Of a DNA stretch of 64,000 nucleotides, positions 8,374 through 17,944 are shown piece by piece (the stretch's first letter is position 1; each line of letters opens with the position of its first letter). The DNA comes from Methylobacterium organophilum (lineage in GTDB: Bacteria; Pseudomonadota; Alphaproteobacteria; Rhizobiales; Beijerinckiaceae), in NCBI RefSeq assembly GCF_022179465.1, contig NZ_BPQV01000003.1:124001-188000 (forward strand), written 5' to 3'. Made by a program: the position numbers and the translations under genes. Below the pieces are notes generated by a model. It was not told where the DNA came from. It searched no databases and was given only the letters and a program-made list of their open reading frames with translations.

Positions 8374-9015
8374 TCACCCCCCGCGGGCGGCGCGGATGAA
8401 GGCGGCGATACGGTCGGGGCATTTGATGCCCGGGCTCGTCTCCACGCCGGAGGAGACGTCCACGGCCCGCAGGCGGGTGCGGGCGAGCGCCTCGGCGACG
8501 CTCTCCGGCGTGAGGCCGCCCGAGAGCATGGTGCCCGGTGCCAGTTCGGCCCGCTCGATCAGAGACCAGTCGAAGGCGAGGCCGTTGCCCCCGGGCCGAT
8601 CCGCGTCGGCGGGCGGCTTGGCGTCGAGGAGCAGGCGGTCCGCCACCGCCGCATAGGCGGGAAGCCCGGCGAGATCCGCCGCCGTGGCGATGCCGAGGGC
8701 CTTCATCACCGGCCGGCCGAAGCGCGCCCGGATCGCGGCGACGCGCGCCGGCGTCTCGTGGCCATGGAGCTGGATCACGTCCGGCGCGACCCGCTCCACG
8801 ACGGCGGCGAGCAGGGCGTCGTCGGGATCGACCAGAAGGACGACCCGCTCGGCCCGCCCCCGGGCCCGCTCGGCGAGCGCCCGGGCCCGGTCCAGGTCGA
8901 CATGGCGCGGGCTCTTCGGGAAATGGACGAGGCCGACGAGATCCGCCCCCGCCGCGAGGGCGGCATCGAGCGTCGCCTCGGTGCTCAGACCACAGATCTT
9001 GACGAGGACGGACAC
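8374..9015 (-). CDS. trpF: Phosphoribosylanthranilate isomerase
   Basis: 213 residues, single-domain TrpF. The catalytic Cys lies in VKICGLST (residues 6-13), the general acid Asp in LLLDAKPP, and the phosphate-binding end is AVDVSSGVETSPGIK. It carries out the Amadori rearrangement in tryptophan synthesis. It is the last gene of a minus-strand run sppA-ihfB-lapA-trpF. In many relatives trpB and trpA follow trpF; here the run ends at a repeat and a gene on the other strand. Confidence 0.95.
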   Translation of the reverse strand: MSVLVKICGLSTEATLDAALAAGADLVGLVHFPKSPRHVDLDRARALAERARGRAERVVLLVDPDDALLAAVVERVAPDVIQLHGHETPARVAAIRARFGRPVMKALGIATAADLAGLPAYAAVADRLLLDAKPPADADRPGGNGLAFDWSLIERAELAPGTMLSGGLTPESVAEALARTRLRAVDVSSGVETSPGIKCPDRIAAFIRAARGG

Positions 9016-9019
9016 GGGA

Positions 9020-9382
9020 TCAGCGCGGGGCGGGCAGCGCCACGCGGTTGGGAACCCGCAGGTTCTCGCCGGTCTGGCCGTTCACCGCCGCGACGTTGCG
9101 CAGATGCGCGGCCTCGCGCTCCAGCCGGTCGGCCTCGCGGCGATGGTACCGGGCGCGCCGGCGGGTCGTGCCCTGGCCGAACCAGCTCCCGATGCCGCCG
9201 ACCAGGATGCCGAGGGCGACCGCGGCGAAGAGCACGGCATAGAGCGGCACCGCCAGGGCGAAGACCGGCTCCGGCGAGAACGGATCGGCCGAGATCGTGA
9301 CGATCTGCCGGTTGGCCACCGCGAGCAGCACCACGACGATGGCGATGGGCAGCAGAATCAGGCTTTTCAGGAAACGAATCAT
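9020..9382 (-). CDS. LapA-domain (DUF1049) membrane protein
   Basis: 120 residues with two transmembrane segments (about 7-25 and 40-65) separated by a short loop, then a basic, coiled-coil-like tail (RRRARYHRREADRLEREAAHL). This matches the LapA/YciS domain, an inner-membrane protein that in E. coli helps LPS assembly. Its stop lies 4 bp before the trpF start, so they are co-transcribed. Confidence 0.85.
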   Translation of the reverse strand: MIRFLKSLILLPIAIVVVLLAVANRQIVTISADPFSPEPVFALAVPLYAVLFAAVALGILVGGIGSWFGQGTTRRRARYHRREADRLEREAAHLRNVAAVNGQTGENLRVPNRVALPAPR

Positions 9383-9524
9383 CTCAAATCTCCGAAGGCT
9401 CGCGCCCCTCGCGTCCAGGGACCCCGCCCGGACGAACGCATCGCCTCGTCGCGAAACATGATGCGGAACGGCCGAGTCTCAAGCGCTTGCGCGCGAGGGC
9501 AGGGGCGGCCTTGCCGGCATGCCT

Positions 9525-9836
9525 TCAGCCATCCACCGCCTCGGCCGCGCCGATGCCGGCCTTGTTGAGGCGCAGGCGCATCTCCTTGCCGGTCTTGAAC
9601 ACGGGGATCGCCTTCTCGGAGACGGCGACCGCCTCGCCGGTGCGGGGGTTGCGCCCGCGCCGGGCATCCCGGCGCTTCACCGAGAAGGCACCAAAGCCGC
9701 GCAGCTCGACCCGGTCGCCCCGGGCCAGCGCATCGGCGATCGTGTCGAGGATCGCGTTCACCAGGGTCTCGACGTCCCGCTGATAGAGATGCGGGTTCTG
9801 CTCGGCGATCCGGAGCACGAGTTCCGACTTGATCAT
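9525..9836 (-). CDS. ihfB: Integration host factor subunit beta
   Basis: 103 residues of the HU/IHF fold. The DNA-intercalating arm [12 protein letters not shown] with its Pro and the body [14 protein letters not shown] are intact. IhfB pairs with IhfA to bend DNA. It lies between sppA and lapA. The final residues after LRLNKAG form a short tail common in alphaproteobacterial members. Confidence 0.94.
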   Translation of the reverse strand: MIKSELVLRIAEQNPHLYQRDVETLVNAILDTIADALARGDRVELRGFGAFSVKRRDARRGRNPRTGEAVAVSEKAIPVFKTGKEMRLRLNKAGIGAAEAVDG

Positions 9837-9894
9837 AGGCAGGTCTTCCGAAGGCGATGGTCGGGGCGGGCGCGCAGGGCCGGGCGGCGAGGGA

Positions 9895-10887
9895 TCAGCG
9901 GGCCTCGCCCGCGGCGGGCCGCCAGAGGGCGAGCATGCCGCCGGCGCTCAGGCCGCGGCTCTCCTCGCTCCACGCCCTCAGATGGTCGGCGAGTCCGTCG
10001 AAGCCGAGCAGGCCCGCAACGCCGGCCGCCGACCACAGCTTGAAGCCGCCTTCCGATTTCGGCTTCCAGTCCTTCACGGGCAGATCCTGGGCGACGCCCT
10101 TCTCCCGCTCGAGCCAGGCGATGGCCTGGCGCTCGCCGCCGAGCTCGTCGACGAGCTTCAGGGGGATGCTCTGCCGGCCGCTGAAGACGCGGCCATCGGC
10201 GACCGTGGCGAGTTCCTTCTCGTTCAGGCCCCGGCGCTCGGCCACGAGCCCCTTGAACCAGGCATAGGTATCGGAGACCACGGCGGCCAGCGCCGCCCGG
10301 GCTTCGGGGGAAGTCGGCGTGAAGCCCGAGGGCTCGGCCTTGAGGGGCGAGGACTTCACGGCCTCGACCTTGACGCCGACCTTGTCGAGGAGCGCCGACA
10401 CGTCCGGATACTGGAACAGCACGCCGATGGAGCCGACCAGGGCGGTCTCGCGGGCGACGATGTGGTCGGCGGCGATCGCCGTGATGTAGGCGCCCGAGGC
10501 CGCGGTGCCGTCCACGAAGGCGACGATCGGCTTCTTGGCCGCCAGCGCCCGCAGGTTGCGGTAGAGCTCCTCCGAGCCCGTGGTGGTGCCCCCGGGAGAG
10601 GAGATCGAGACCACGACGCCCTTGACCGCGCTGGCCTCGCCGACGCGCTTGATCAGCTTGGTGGTGTCCTCGCTGCCGGCGATGAAGCCGCCGATCGAGA
10701 TCCGGGCGATCTGATTCTCGACGGCGCCGAAGCCGATGGGCTGCGTGCCGCTGCGCACCCGCAGACCGACCGCCGCCACCGCGACGATGAGGCCGCCGAT
10801 GCCGAGCACGCGCCAGAGGGACAGCTTACGGCGCAGACGGCGCCGGTCGATCAGGAATTCGGCATCCGCGGCCATCCGACGATCCAC
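9895..10887 (-). CDS. sppA: Signal peptide peptidase SppA, short form
   Basis: 330 residues, the 36K-type (single-repeat) SppA. A basic N-terminus is followed by one membrane anchor (about residues 26-44). The nucleophile Ser lies in [18 protein letters not shown] and the general-base Lys in [28 protein letters not shown] is a further family block. It degrades cleaved signal peptides in the inner membrane. The N-terminus [11 protein letters not shown] offers a second in-frame Met four codons downstream. It is the first gene of the run ending in trpF. Confidence 0.93.
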   Translation of the reverse strand: MDRRMAADAEFLIDRRRLRRKLSLWRVLGIGGLIVAVAAVGLRVRSGTQPIGFGAVENQIARISIGGFIAGSEDTTKLIKRVGEASAVKGVVVSISSPGGTTTGSEELYRNLRALAAKKPIVAFVDGTAASGAYITAIAADHIVARETALVGSIGVLFQYPDVSALLDKVGVKVEAVKSSPLKAEPSGFTPTSPEARAALAAVVSDTYAWFKGLVAERRGLNEKELATVADGRVFSGRQSIPLKLVDELGGERQAIAWLEREKGVAQDLPVKDWKPKSEGGFKLWSAAGVAGLLGFDGLADHLRAWSEESRGLSAGGMLALWRPAAGEAR

Positions 10888-11210
10888 TCCCTGCGGTCCG
10901 GCCTTCGCCGGCCGGCTCTCGTTCGACCCAACCGATCGCGGCGCGCCCGGTCAACGAAGCGACACCGATCATTTCACATCCTCAGGTTGCGCGCATCGCA
11001 CCTTTCGGACAGGACCAGCCGTCGCGGCGGCGGGCTGAACCCGGCCCGCGGAAGGGAACACCGCCAGCTGAACCCGGGGAGTTCTAGCCCCAGCTCCCAC
11101 GGCCGGGCAAGGCCTCGAAGGCCCGCGCGGGCGTACCGGGCGGGCCTTCGCGCCTCCACGAAGTCACGACAGCCAAAACAGAATTTTCGTGCGCTGCGAC
11201 TCGGGCCGGC
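10888..11210. other. Intergenic region upstream of sppA
   Basis: 323 bp with no credible gene. A hairpin-forming stretch near 11115-11150 (AAGGCCCG and CGGGCCTT as arms) could end the minus-strand transcript from the upstream gene. The sppA promoter should lie nearer 10900-11000, but no clear element is visible. Confidence 0.5.
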
Positions 11211-11585
11211 TCAGGCGGGCTCGCCGCCCCGGACCTTGAGCTGGTCGATGGCCCAGAGCCAGGCCCCGTCCTCCTGGCGCCGGGCCAGCTCCACGGAGAG
11301 GGCGCCCTTGGGCAGGCGCGCGAAGGTGAGGGCGACGGCGCCGTTGCGGAGCGGCGCCAGGGTCTCCGGGGCGGGAAAGTCGGATTTCCGCGCCAGGAGA
11401 TCGGCATAGAATCGGTGGATCTCCGCGTGGCCCGTGGCCACCACCTCGCCCGCGGCCAGCACAGCCTCCGGCTCGTAGAGAGCGACCAGCCCGTCCACGT
11501 CGCCGGCATTAGCGCGCTCGTTGAAGAGGCGGGCCAGATCCTCCGGCGCCCGGGCGACGGCGCGCTGCGTCTCATTGTGGCTCAT
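11211..11585 (-). CDS. SnoaL/NTF2-like protein (YybH type)
   Basis: 124 residues. The pattern LARLFNERANAGDVDGLVALYEPEAVLA...GHAEIHRFYADLLA is typical of cone-shaped NTF2/SnoaL_3 proteins that bind small ligands; the end WLWAIDQLKVRGG is the last beta-strand. The substrate is unknown. The start is chosen at the ATG preceded by GGGAGG. It follows an OsmC-like gene by 37 bp on the same strand, so they may form a two-gene unit. Confidence 0.75.
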   Translation of the reverse strand: MSHNETQRAVARAPEDLARLFNERANAGDVDGLVALYEPEAVLAAGEVVATGHAEIHRFYADLLARKSDFPAPETLAPLRNGAVALTFARLPKGALSVELARRQEDGAWLWAIDQLKVRGGEPA

Positions 11586-11622
11586 CGGGTGTCCTCCCTT
11601 TCGGTTGTCGTTCGCGCGCGGC

Positions 11623-12066
11623 CTATCGCAGACGCGTGCCCTCGCCGTCGCGCACACTGACCGAGACCGGGATCCCGGCCTTCACGCTCTCCGAGACCGT
11701 GCAGAAGCGCTCGAAGCGGGCGAGCACGTCGGCGATGCGGTCCATGCTGGCGGCGGGCGCCCCGAGGGCGATGGCCACCTCGATGCCCTGGAGCCGGAGC
11801 CGCCCCTCGTCGTTGCGGCCGACATGGCCGATCGCCTCCGCTTCCACGCCCTTGCCGTCCTGCCCGTAGCGGCCGAGCGCGAAGGCGAGGCTGGCGCAGA
11901 GGCAGTTGCTCACCCCGGCGATCAGCAATTGCTCCGGCGAGGGCCCTTCCCCGCCGCCGATCGGCACCGGCTCGTCGGTGAGGAGTTCGGGGAAGCCGTC
12001 GCCGAACTCCACGCGGAAGGCGAAGCGCTCGATCTGGCGGATCCTGATTCTGGCCTCGGCACCCAT
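11623..12066 (-). CDS. OsmC family protein
   Basis: 147 residues. The block GPSPEQLLIAGVSNCLCASLAFAL carries the first redox Cys in OsmC style, and the second Cys lies in LARFERFCTVSESV. OsmC/Ohr proteins reduce organic hydroperoxides with a Cys pair; this one is closer to the general OsmC group than to Ohr. A strong Shine-Dalgarno (GGGGAGGAA) precedes the ATG. Confidence 0.85.
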   Translation of the reverse strand: MGAEARIRIRQIERFAFRVEFGDGFPELLTDEPVPIGGGEGPSPEQLLIAGVSNCLCASLAFALGRYGQDGKGVEAEAIGHVGRNDEGRLRLQGIEVAIALGAPAASMDRIADVLARFERFCTVSESVKAGIPVSVSVRDGEGTRLR

Positions 12067-12403
12067 CGCTTTCCGTTCCTCCCCGAGCGCGCCCGCGGGC
12101 CCGCTCCTTCAGCGAACCGCCGACCGCGCCGATCGATCCAGACCGATCTTGACCTGAATTTCGTATCTGGTATACCAGATGCCAACACGACGTCGCGATG
12201 CAAGTCGCCGACAGTCGATATCAGGGAGGCGCCGAACGCCATGAACGATCGCGGCATCCTCGACGATCTTGCCGTCAGGTCACGGCCAGTATCCGTGCCA
12301 AGAATCGCGCAGGAGAACTGCGCCTCATCTTGAGTTCCCTTCAGAACGGAGCAGCCGCAGGCAGGTCTCTGCCTGAAACCGATTGAACAGCGTGGGTATC
12401 CCC
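12067..12403. other. Intergenic region before the PAS gene
   Basis: 337 bp between divergent genes (OsmC on the minus strand, PAS protein on the plus strand). It contains the operator-like palindrome at 12165-12185. No gene is visible. Confidence 0.6.
12165..12185. promoter_or_regulatory. Operator-like palindrome, site 1 of the oxalate region
   Basis: A perfect 16-bp palindrome ATCTGGTATACCAGAT (12165-12180). The wider reading CTGGTAT-N5-ATGCCAA (12167-12185) matches the CTGGTAT-N5-ATACCAG site at oxc with two changes in the right arm. It lies between OsmC and the PAS/frc side. TGGTATACCA-type cores are typical of GntR-family (FCD) regulators as I know them; no such regulator is encoded in this window. 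Confidence 0.6.
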
Positions 12404-12862
12404 ATGTCCCAGACAATCGACGCGAACCAACCCGATCTCGCCCAGCTCGTGGCCGCGGCCGGGGATGCGGTGGTGGTCTCGGATGCGGAGGGATTGATCA
12501 CCCTCTGGAATCCGGCCGCCGAGCGGATCTTCGGGTTCTCGCAGGACGAGGCGCTCGGCCGGAACCTCGACCTGATCACGCCGGAGCGTCACCGCCAGCG
12601 GCATTGGCACGGCTACGCCAAGACCATGCAGACCGGCGTGACCCGCTACGGCACGCAGCTCCTGAAGGTCCCGGCGCTCCACAAGGACGGGCGGTCGCTC
12701 TCGATCGCCTTCACCGTCGCGCTGCTGAAGGCGCCCGACGGCACGGTCACCGGCATCGCCGCGATCATCCGCGACGAGACCGAGCGCTGGGAGGAGGAAC
12801 GCCGGCTTCGCCGCCGGGTCGCCGACCTCGAAGCCGAACGTTCGAAGCTCGCCATTGCGTAA
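12404..12862 (+). CDS. Stand-alone PAS-domain protein
   Basis: 152 residues, almost entirely one PAS domain: LAQLVAAAGDAVVVSDAEGLITLWNPAAERIFGF, then the PAC-like IAAIIRDETERWEEERRLRRR and a short coiled-coil tail. There is no kinase, cyclase or HTH output domain, so it must act through a partner. It lies 88 bp before frc on the same strand in the oxalate region, which suggests sensing linked to oxalate or redox state; this is inference. A TTG seven codons upstream (12383) is an alternative start. Confidence 0.8.
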   Translation: MSQTIDANQPDLAQLVAAAGDAVVVSDAEGLITLWNPAAERIFGFSQDEALGRNLDLITPERHRQRHWHGYAKTMQTGVTRYGTQLLKVPALHKDGRSLSIAFTVALLKAPDGTVTGIAAIIRDETERWEEERRLRRRVADLEAERSKLAIA

Positions 12863-12950
12863 CGGCGAATATTGTTAATTTATTTCAAAAATAACACAAT
12901 CACATTAACAAACGATCCGAAACCACAGTTCACTTAGGGAGAAAGCCAAG

Positions 12951-14201
12951 ATGAGCAAGCCTCTCGACGGCATCAAGATCATCGACTTCACGCACGTCCA
13001 GGCCGGCCCCGCCTGCACGCAGCTCCTCGCCTGGTTCGGCGCGGACGTCATCAAGGTCGAGCGCCCCGGCGCCGGCGACGTCACCCGCAACCAGCTGCGC
13101 CACATCGAGGATGCGGACGCCCTCTACTTCACGATGCTGAACTCGAACAAGCGTTCGCTGACGCTGGACACCAAGACCCCCCAGGGCAAGGAAGTCCTCG
13201 AGAAGCTGATCCGCGATTCGGACGTGATGGTCGAGAATTTCGGCCCCGGCGCCCTCGACCGCATGGGCTTCACCTGGGCCCGCATCCAGGAGCTCAACCC
13301 GGGCATGATCCTGGCTTCGGTGAAGGGCTTCTCGGACGGCCACCACTACGAGGACCTGAAGGTCTACGAGAACGTGGCCCAGTGCGCCGGCGGCGCCGCT
13401 TCCACCACCGGCTTCTGGGACGGCCCGCCCACCGTGTCGGCCGCGGCCCTCGGCGACTCGAACACCGGCATGCATCTGGCCATCGGCATCCTCACGGCCC
13501 TGCACGCCAAGAACAAGTCGGGCAAGGGCCAGAAGGTCGCCGTCTCGATGCAGGACTCGGTGATCAACCTCTGCCGCGTGAAGCTGCGCGACCAGCAGCG
13601 CCTCGACGCCGTCGGCTATCTCGAGGAGTACCCGCAGTACCCGCACGGGACCTTCTCGGACGTGGTGCCGCGCGGCGGCAACGCGGGCGGCGGCGGCCAG
13701 CCGGGCTGGGTGCTCAAGTGCAAGGGCTGGCAGACCGACCCGAACGCCTACATCTACTTCACGATCCAGGGCCATGCCTGGGCCCCGATCTGCAAGGCGC
13801 TGAACAAGCCCGAGTGGATCGACGACCCGGCCTACAACACCGCCCGTGCCCGCCAGGACAAGATCTTCGAGATCTTCGCCTTCATCGAGGACTGGCTGGC
13901 CGACAAGACCAAGTTCGAGGCGGTCGACATCCTGCGCAAGTTCGACATCCCCTGCTCGCCGGTCCTCTCCATGAAGGAGATCGCCGCCGATCCGTCGCTG
14001 CGCGCCAGCGGCACCATCGTCGAGGTGCCCCATCCGAAGCTCGGCTCGTACCTGACCGTCGGCAGCCCGATCAAGTTCTCGGACATGCAGGTCGACATCA
14101 AGGCTTCGCCGCTGCTCGGCGAGCACACCGACGAGGTGCTCAAGGACCTCGGCTACACCCCCGAGCAGATCGCCGCGATGCACGAGGCCCGCGCGGTCTG
14201 A
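12951..14201 (+). CDS. frc: Formyl-CoA:oxalate CoA-transferase
   Basis: 416 residues, class III CoA-transferase. The catalytic Asp is D169 in [12 protein letters not shown], the same number as in the Oxalobacter enzyme. The mobile glycine loop [11 protein letters not shown] has GGGG at 246-249, and the N-terminus [24 protein letters not shown] is characteristic. It transfers CoA from formyl-CoA to oxalate, giving oxalyl-CoA and formate. The promoter region (12863-12950) is strikingly AT-rich for this genome, and an AGGGAG Shine-Dalgarno precedes the ATG. Its partner oxc lies 4.5 kb away on the other strand. Confidence 0.96.
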   Translation: MSKPLDGIKIIDFTHVQAGPACTQLLAWFGADVIKVERPGAGDVTRNQLRHIEDADALYFTMLNSNKRSLTLDTKTPQGKEVLEKLIRDSDVMVENFGPGALDRMGFTWARIQELNPGMILASVKGFSDGHHYEDLKVYENVAQCAGGAASTTGFWDGPPTVSAAALGDSNTGMHLAIGILTALHAKNKSGKGQKVAVSMQDSVINLCRVKLRDQQRLDAVGYLEEYPQYPHGTFSDVVPRGGNAGGGGQPGWVLKCKGWQTDPNAYIYFTIQGHAWAPICKALNKPEWIDDPAYNTARARQDKIFEIFAFIEDWLADKTKFEAVDILRKFDIPCSPVLSMKEIAADPSLRASGTIVEVPHPKLGSYLTVGSPIKFSDMQVDIKASPLLGEHTDEVLKDLGYTPEQIAAMHEARAV

Positions 14202-14221
14202 CGACCGGACCTCACGAGACG

Positions 14222-14248
14222 GGGATGGGGCGGCCTTCGCCCCATCCC
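14222..14248. other. Hairpin just after frc
   Basis: GGGATGGGG (14222-14230) and CCCCATCCC (14240-14248) form a perfect 9-bp stem. There is no T-run; it probably protects the frc message or causes pausing. Confidence 0.55.
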
Positions 14249-14334
14249 GGACCAGTCCATTCCGTTCCTTTCCTCCGCTCTCCCCCGGGAGGTCGTTTCG
14301 GCGGTACGCCGCCGACGCGGTCTCGCGTGTCACT

Positions 14335-14366
14335 CCGGGCCGATTCGTTCGGCCCGGTTTCTTTTT
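14335..14366 (+). terminator. Intrinsic terminator of frc
   Basis: CCGGGCCGA (14335-14343), loop TTCGT, TCGGCCCGG (14349-14357), followed by TTTCTTTTT. A strong terminator 134 bp after the frc stop. Confidence 0.9.
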
Positions 14367-14445
14367 GGGGCCTCGAGCCGTAGGGACCGAACGACGGGAA
14401 GCGCGGCCGCTCCGCCGCCTCATCCAGCCCCGAGGGAGTTCGCCG

Positions 14446-15666
14446 GTGCCGTCATCGCGCCTGAGCCGCCTCCTGCCCCAGCAGGCCCCGGTCAGCCTGC
14501 GCGAGCGCGTCCGCGCCGCCTGCGGCGCCCTGCTCGGCCTGCTCGTCACGGGGCTCGTCTCCCGCGCCGCCCTCGGTTCCGGCGCCGAATTCCCCGTCAT
14601 GGTCGCGCCGATGGGCGCCTCGGCCGTGCTGCTCTTCGCCGTTCCGGCAAGCCCGCTGGCCCAGCCCTGGTCGATCCTCGGCGGAAACCTCATCGCCGCC
14701 CTGGTCGGCGTGACGGTCGCCGCCCATGTCCCCGACCCGCTGGCCGCCGCCGCGATCGCCGGCGGGGGCGCGATCGGCCTGATGCTCGCGCTGCGCTGCC
14801 TGCATCCGCCGAGCGGCGCGGTGGCGCTCACCGCCGTGCTCGGCGGCCCGGCGATCCACGATCTCGGCTACGGCTTCGTGTTCTGGCCCCTGGGCGTGAA
14901 CACGCTGCTGCTGCTCGCCTCGGCGGTCCTGTTCAACACCCTCACCGGCCGGACCTATCCGCACGGGGCGAGCATCGCGCCGGCCGCGCCCCAGCCCCCC
15001 GGCCGCGCGGGCCTCGCCGCGAGCGACATCGACGCGGCGCTGAAGGATTTCGACCAGGTCCTCGACATCGACCGCGGCGACCTCGAGGCGATCCTGCAGC
15101 GCGCCCAGCTCAGGGCCCTGCTGCGCCGCTCCGGGCCGGCGACCTGCGCCTCCCTGCTGACGCGGGACGTCGTCGCCATCGCCCCCGACACGCCCCTGCG
15201 GGAGGCGCTCCAGCTCCTGCGCCGCCACCACATCAAGATGCTGCCGGTGACGGACGAGAGCGCGCGGGTGCTCGGCGTGCTCACCCAGACCGACCTCATG
15301 GACAAGGCGGAGTGGCACCGGAAGGGGCCCCGGCTCGGGCTGGCCCGCCGCCTCCGGCTCACCGTCGGGCGGGGCCGCGCCCCCCATGGCTGCGCGGCCG
15401 ACGTGATGACCACCTCGGTCGAGTCCCTGAAGCCGGAGATGGCCCTCGCCGAGGTCGCCGTGCGGATGGCGCAGGGGCCGCACCATCACCTGCCCGTGGT
15501 CGGGCCGGAGGGCCGCCTCCTCGGGGTGGTCTCCCAGACCGACCTGATCGCCACGCTGGTCGCCGAGGCGGCCACCCGCGGCACCTCCCCCCTGGCCGAG
15601 GCCGCGCCGAACCGCGCAAGGGGGGCGGAGGGCGGCCTCCTCGATCTCGCCGCCGGGGCGGGGTAG
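14446..15666 (+). CDS. HPP-family membrane protein with tandem CBS domains
   Basis: 406 residues. The N-terminal half has about four transmembrane segments of the HPP family, including the name-giving motif in LRCLHPPSGAVALTAVLGG. The C-terminal half carries two CBS motifs (LTRDVVAIAPDTPLREAL and MTTSVESLKPEMALAEVAV), which usually bind adenine nucleotides. HPP proteins are integral membrane proteins, some linked to nitrite or anion transport. A GTG start is chosen because GAGGGAG lies 7 bases upstream; the frame is open further upstream but runs into the frc terminator. It is enclosed by oxalate genes, but no direct link is shown. Confidence 0.85.
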   Translation: MPSSRLSRLLPQQAPVSLRERVRAACGALLGLLVTGLVSRAALGSGAEFPVMVAPMGASAVLLFAVPASPLAQPWSILGGNLIAALVGVTVAAHVPDPLAAAAIAGGGAIGLMLALRCLHPPSGAVALTAVLGGPAIHDLGYGFVFWPLGVNTLLLLASAVLFNTLTGRTYPHGASIAPAAPQPPGRAGLAASDIDAALKDFDQVLDIDRGDLEAILQRAQLRALLRRSGPATCASLLTRDVVAIAPDTPLREALQLLRRHHIKMLPVTDESARVLGVLTQTDLMDKAEWHRKGPRLGLARRLRLTVGRGRAPHGCAADVMTTSVESLKPEMALAEVAVRMAQGPHHHLPVVGPEGRLLGVVSQTDLIATLVAEAATRGTSPLAEAAPNRARGAEGGLLDLAAGAG

Positions 15667-15759
15667 CCGGCCTGCCCGGACCGGGCCGGCGCGCAAGAGG
15701 GCCGCTTACGAAGCGTTAACCATGCGCGCCGACAATCCCGCGACACCAGCAGGGATGCC

Positions 15760-17916
15760 ATGGCGCGCGGTTCGAAGCTCAGCAGGATGGCGTCCGGGAA
15801 GGCGCCCTCCCTCGGCAGGCTTCTCAGATCGGCCACCGAGCACCTCGCCGCCGATCGCGTGTCGGAGGCGGAACAGGACTATGCGCGCATTCTCGCGCAG
15901 GAGCCGGCGAACGCCGCCGCCCGTTACGGCCTCGGCCTGGCGGCGATGCGGCGCGGCGACCCCACGCAGGCCGTGCCCCTCTTCGTGGAGGCGCTCCGCC
16001 TCCAGCCGCAGCAGGCGGTGCATTGGACGGCGCTCGCGACGGCGCTGCTCGCCTCCGACCGGCTGACCGAAGCGCGGGCAATCCTCGACAAGTTCCGGAG
16101 CTGGGGCTTCGACGCCGCCACCATCCGACAACAGATCGCGCCCCTCGCCCGGACGCTGCTCGACCACGCCGCAACCCTGGTGCAACAGGGCCGACCGGCC
16201 GAGGCGGAGACGCGGGTCGATCTCGTCATCGCCCTCGACGACAAGAACGCGGCCGCCATCCATCTGGCCGGCGTGATCGCGTCCCGGACGGAGCGGCCGG
16301 ACCAGGCCTGCACCCTGTTCGAGCTCGCGGCGACGCTCGAGACGGACAACGCCACCTACCAGAGGGACCTCGGGGAGGCGCTCCTCGACTGCGGCCGGAA
16401 GGGGGCCGCCCTGCGCGCCTTCGAGCGTGTCGTCGAGCTCGACCCGTCCCAGGCCGATGCCTATGCCCGGCTGGCCGATCTCAACCGCCAGAGGGGGCAC
16501 CTGCAAGCGGCCCTGCGGGCGAATACGGCGCTCCTCGGGCTCCAGCCCGACGCGCCCTACGCCCGGAACAACCACGGCGTCCTCCTGCAGCAGCTCGGCC
16601 GCCCGGCCGAAGCCCTCGCTCTGCTCGAAGAGGCGGTGGCGCGCGATCCCGGCGATGCCATCAGCTACAGCAACCTGGTCCAGGCCGCGCTCTTCACCAG
16701 CCCGGCCCGCGCCCTGCAGATCGCCGCCGAATTCGGCCTCCGCTACGCCGGGCTTTCGGAGGCCGCGCGGCACTTCGCCAACGATCCCACGCCGGACCGC
16801 CCCCTGAAGGTCGGCTTCGTTTCGGGCGACCTGCGCGAGCACCCCGTGTCGCGCTTCATCGAACCCTTCCTGCAGCACCACGACCGCGGGCGGATCGAGG
16901 CCTTCGCCTACTTCACCGGGGAGGCGGACGCGACCACCGGGCGCCTGAAGCCGCTCTTCGAGGGCTGGCGCGAGATCGCCACCCTCGACGACGATCTCGC
17001 CGCGAGCCTCATCCAGGCGGACGGCATCGACATCCTGGTCGACCTCGCCAGCCACAGCGCGGATCACCGCCTGCTCCTGTTCGCGCGCAAGCCGGCGCCG
17101 GTGCAGGTGACCTGGATCGGGCTTCCCCTCACGACGGGGCTCGCCGCGATCGACTACCGGCTGACCGACCCCCTCTACGACCCGGAGGGCAGCGAGGATC
17201 CGCTCTATGCGGAGACGCTCTGGCGGCTGCCGGGCGTGTCCTATTGCTACTGGCCGGACCGGACCGCCCCGGAGCCCGCCGAACAGGCCCCCTTCCAGGC
17301 GAACGGGTTCATCACCTTCGGCTGCCTGAACCGCTTCGAGAAGGTGAGCCCGGAGACGCTGGCGGTCTGGTCGGACCTGCTCCGCGCGGTCCCGGATTCG
17401 CGGCTGCTCCTCATCGTCACGGACCCGGAGGATCCGGACACGCAGACGGAGATCGGGCGCCGGCTGACGGAAGCCGGGATCGATCCGCAGCGGGTCGCCT
17501 GCGTGCCCCGCTCGGGCACGGAGAAATACGCCCTGCATGGGCAGGTCGACATCGCGCTCGACCCCTTCCCCTTCAACGGCGGCACCACGAGCTACGACAC
17601 GCTCCATATGGGCGTGCCCTATGTCGCCCTCAGAGGCGGCCAGACCCTCTCGCGGATGGGCGCGGCGGTGCTCGCCGGGGCCGGCCTGCACGCGCTCGTC
17701 GCCGAGACGACCGCGGACTACGTCGCCATCGCCGCCGGCCTGGCCGGCGATCCCGCCCGTCTGCTCGACCTCCGCCGCGGCCTGCGCGACAGGCTGCGCG
17801 CGAGCCCGCACATGGACCATGTCCGTCATGCGCGGGAGGTCGAAGCGGCCTTCGCGGGGATGTGGCGCCGCTGGTGCGCGGCCCAGGCCGGAGAGGCCGC
17901 CGCGGCCACCGCCTGA
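15760..17916 (+). CDS. TPR protein with O-GlcNAc-transferase-like (GT41) domain
   Basis: 718 residues. Residues 20-330 are TPR repeats (for example AAARYGLGLAAMRRGD and PYARNNHGVLLQQLGRP). From about 350 the GT41/SPINDLY catalytic region follows: LKVGFVSGDLREHPVSRFIEP, VTWIGLPLTTGLAAIDYRLTDP, FGCLNRFEKVSPETLAVW and DIALDPFPFNGGTTSYDTLHMG. These are the UDP-sugar-binding blocks of protein O-GlcNAc transferases. In bacteria such proteins glycosylate cytosolic or adhesin proteins or flagellin. There is no adhesin or flagellar gene beside it, so the acceptor is unknown. An ATG at 15787 is an alternative start. Confidence 0.9.
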   Translation: MARGSKLSRMASGKAPSLGRLLRSATEHLAADRVSEAEQDYARILAQEPANAAARYGLGLAAMRRGDPTQAVPLFVEALRLQPQQAVHWTALATALLASDRLTEARAILDKFRSWGFDAATIRQQIAPLARTLLDHAATLVQQGRPAEAETRVDLVIALDDKNAAAIHLAGVIASRTERPDQACTLFELAATLETDNATYQRDLGEALLDCGRKGAALRAFERVVELDPSQADAYARLADLNRQRGHLQAALRANTALLGLQPDAPYARNNHGVLLQQLGRPAEALALLEEAVARDPGDAISYSNLVQAALFTSPARALQIAAEFGLRYAGLSEAARHFANDPTPDRPLKVGFVSGDLREHPVSRFIEPFLQHHDRGRIEAFAYFTGEADATTGRLKPLFEGWREIATLDDDLAASLIQADGIDILVDLASHSADHRLLLFARKPAPVQVTWIGLPLTTGLAAIDYRLTDPLYDPEGSEDPLYAETLWRLPGVSYCYWPDRTAPEPAEQAPFQANGFITFGCLNRFEKVSPETLAVWSDLLRAVPDSRLLLIVTDPEDPDTQTEIGRRLTEAGIDPQRVACVPRSGTEKYALHGQVDIALDPFPFNGGTTSYDTLHMGVPYVALRGGQTLSRMGAAVLAGAGLHALVAETTADYVAIAAGLAGDPARLLDLRRGLRDRLRASPHMDHVRHAREVEAAFAGMWRRWCAAQAGEAAAATA

Positions 17917-17944
17917 GGGACGGCGCGCCGCGCGGGGATCGGGC

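Noticed and set aside
10888-11210. Possible tRNA or leader RNA between the SnoaL gene and sppA
   Set aside because: No cloverleaf or T-loop sequence could be found; only one imperfect hairpin.
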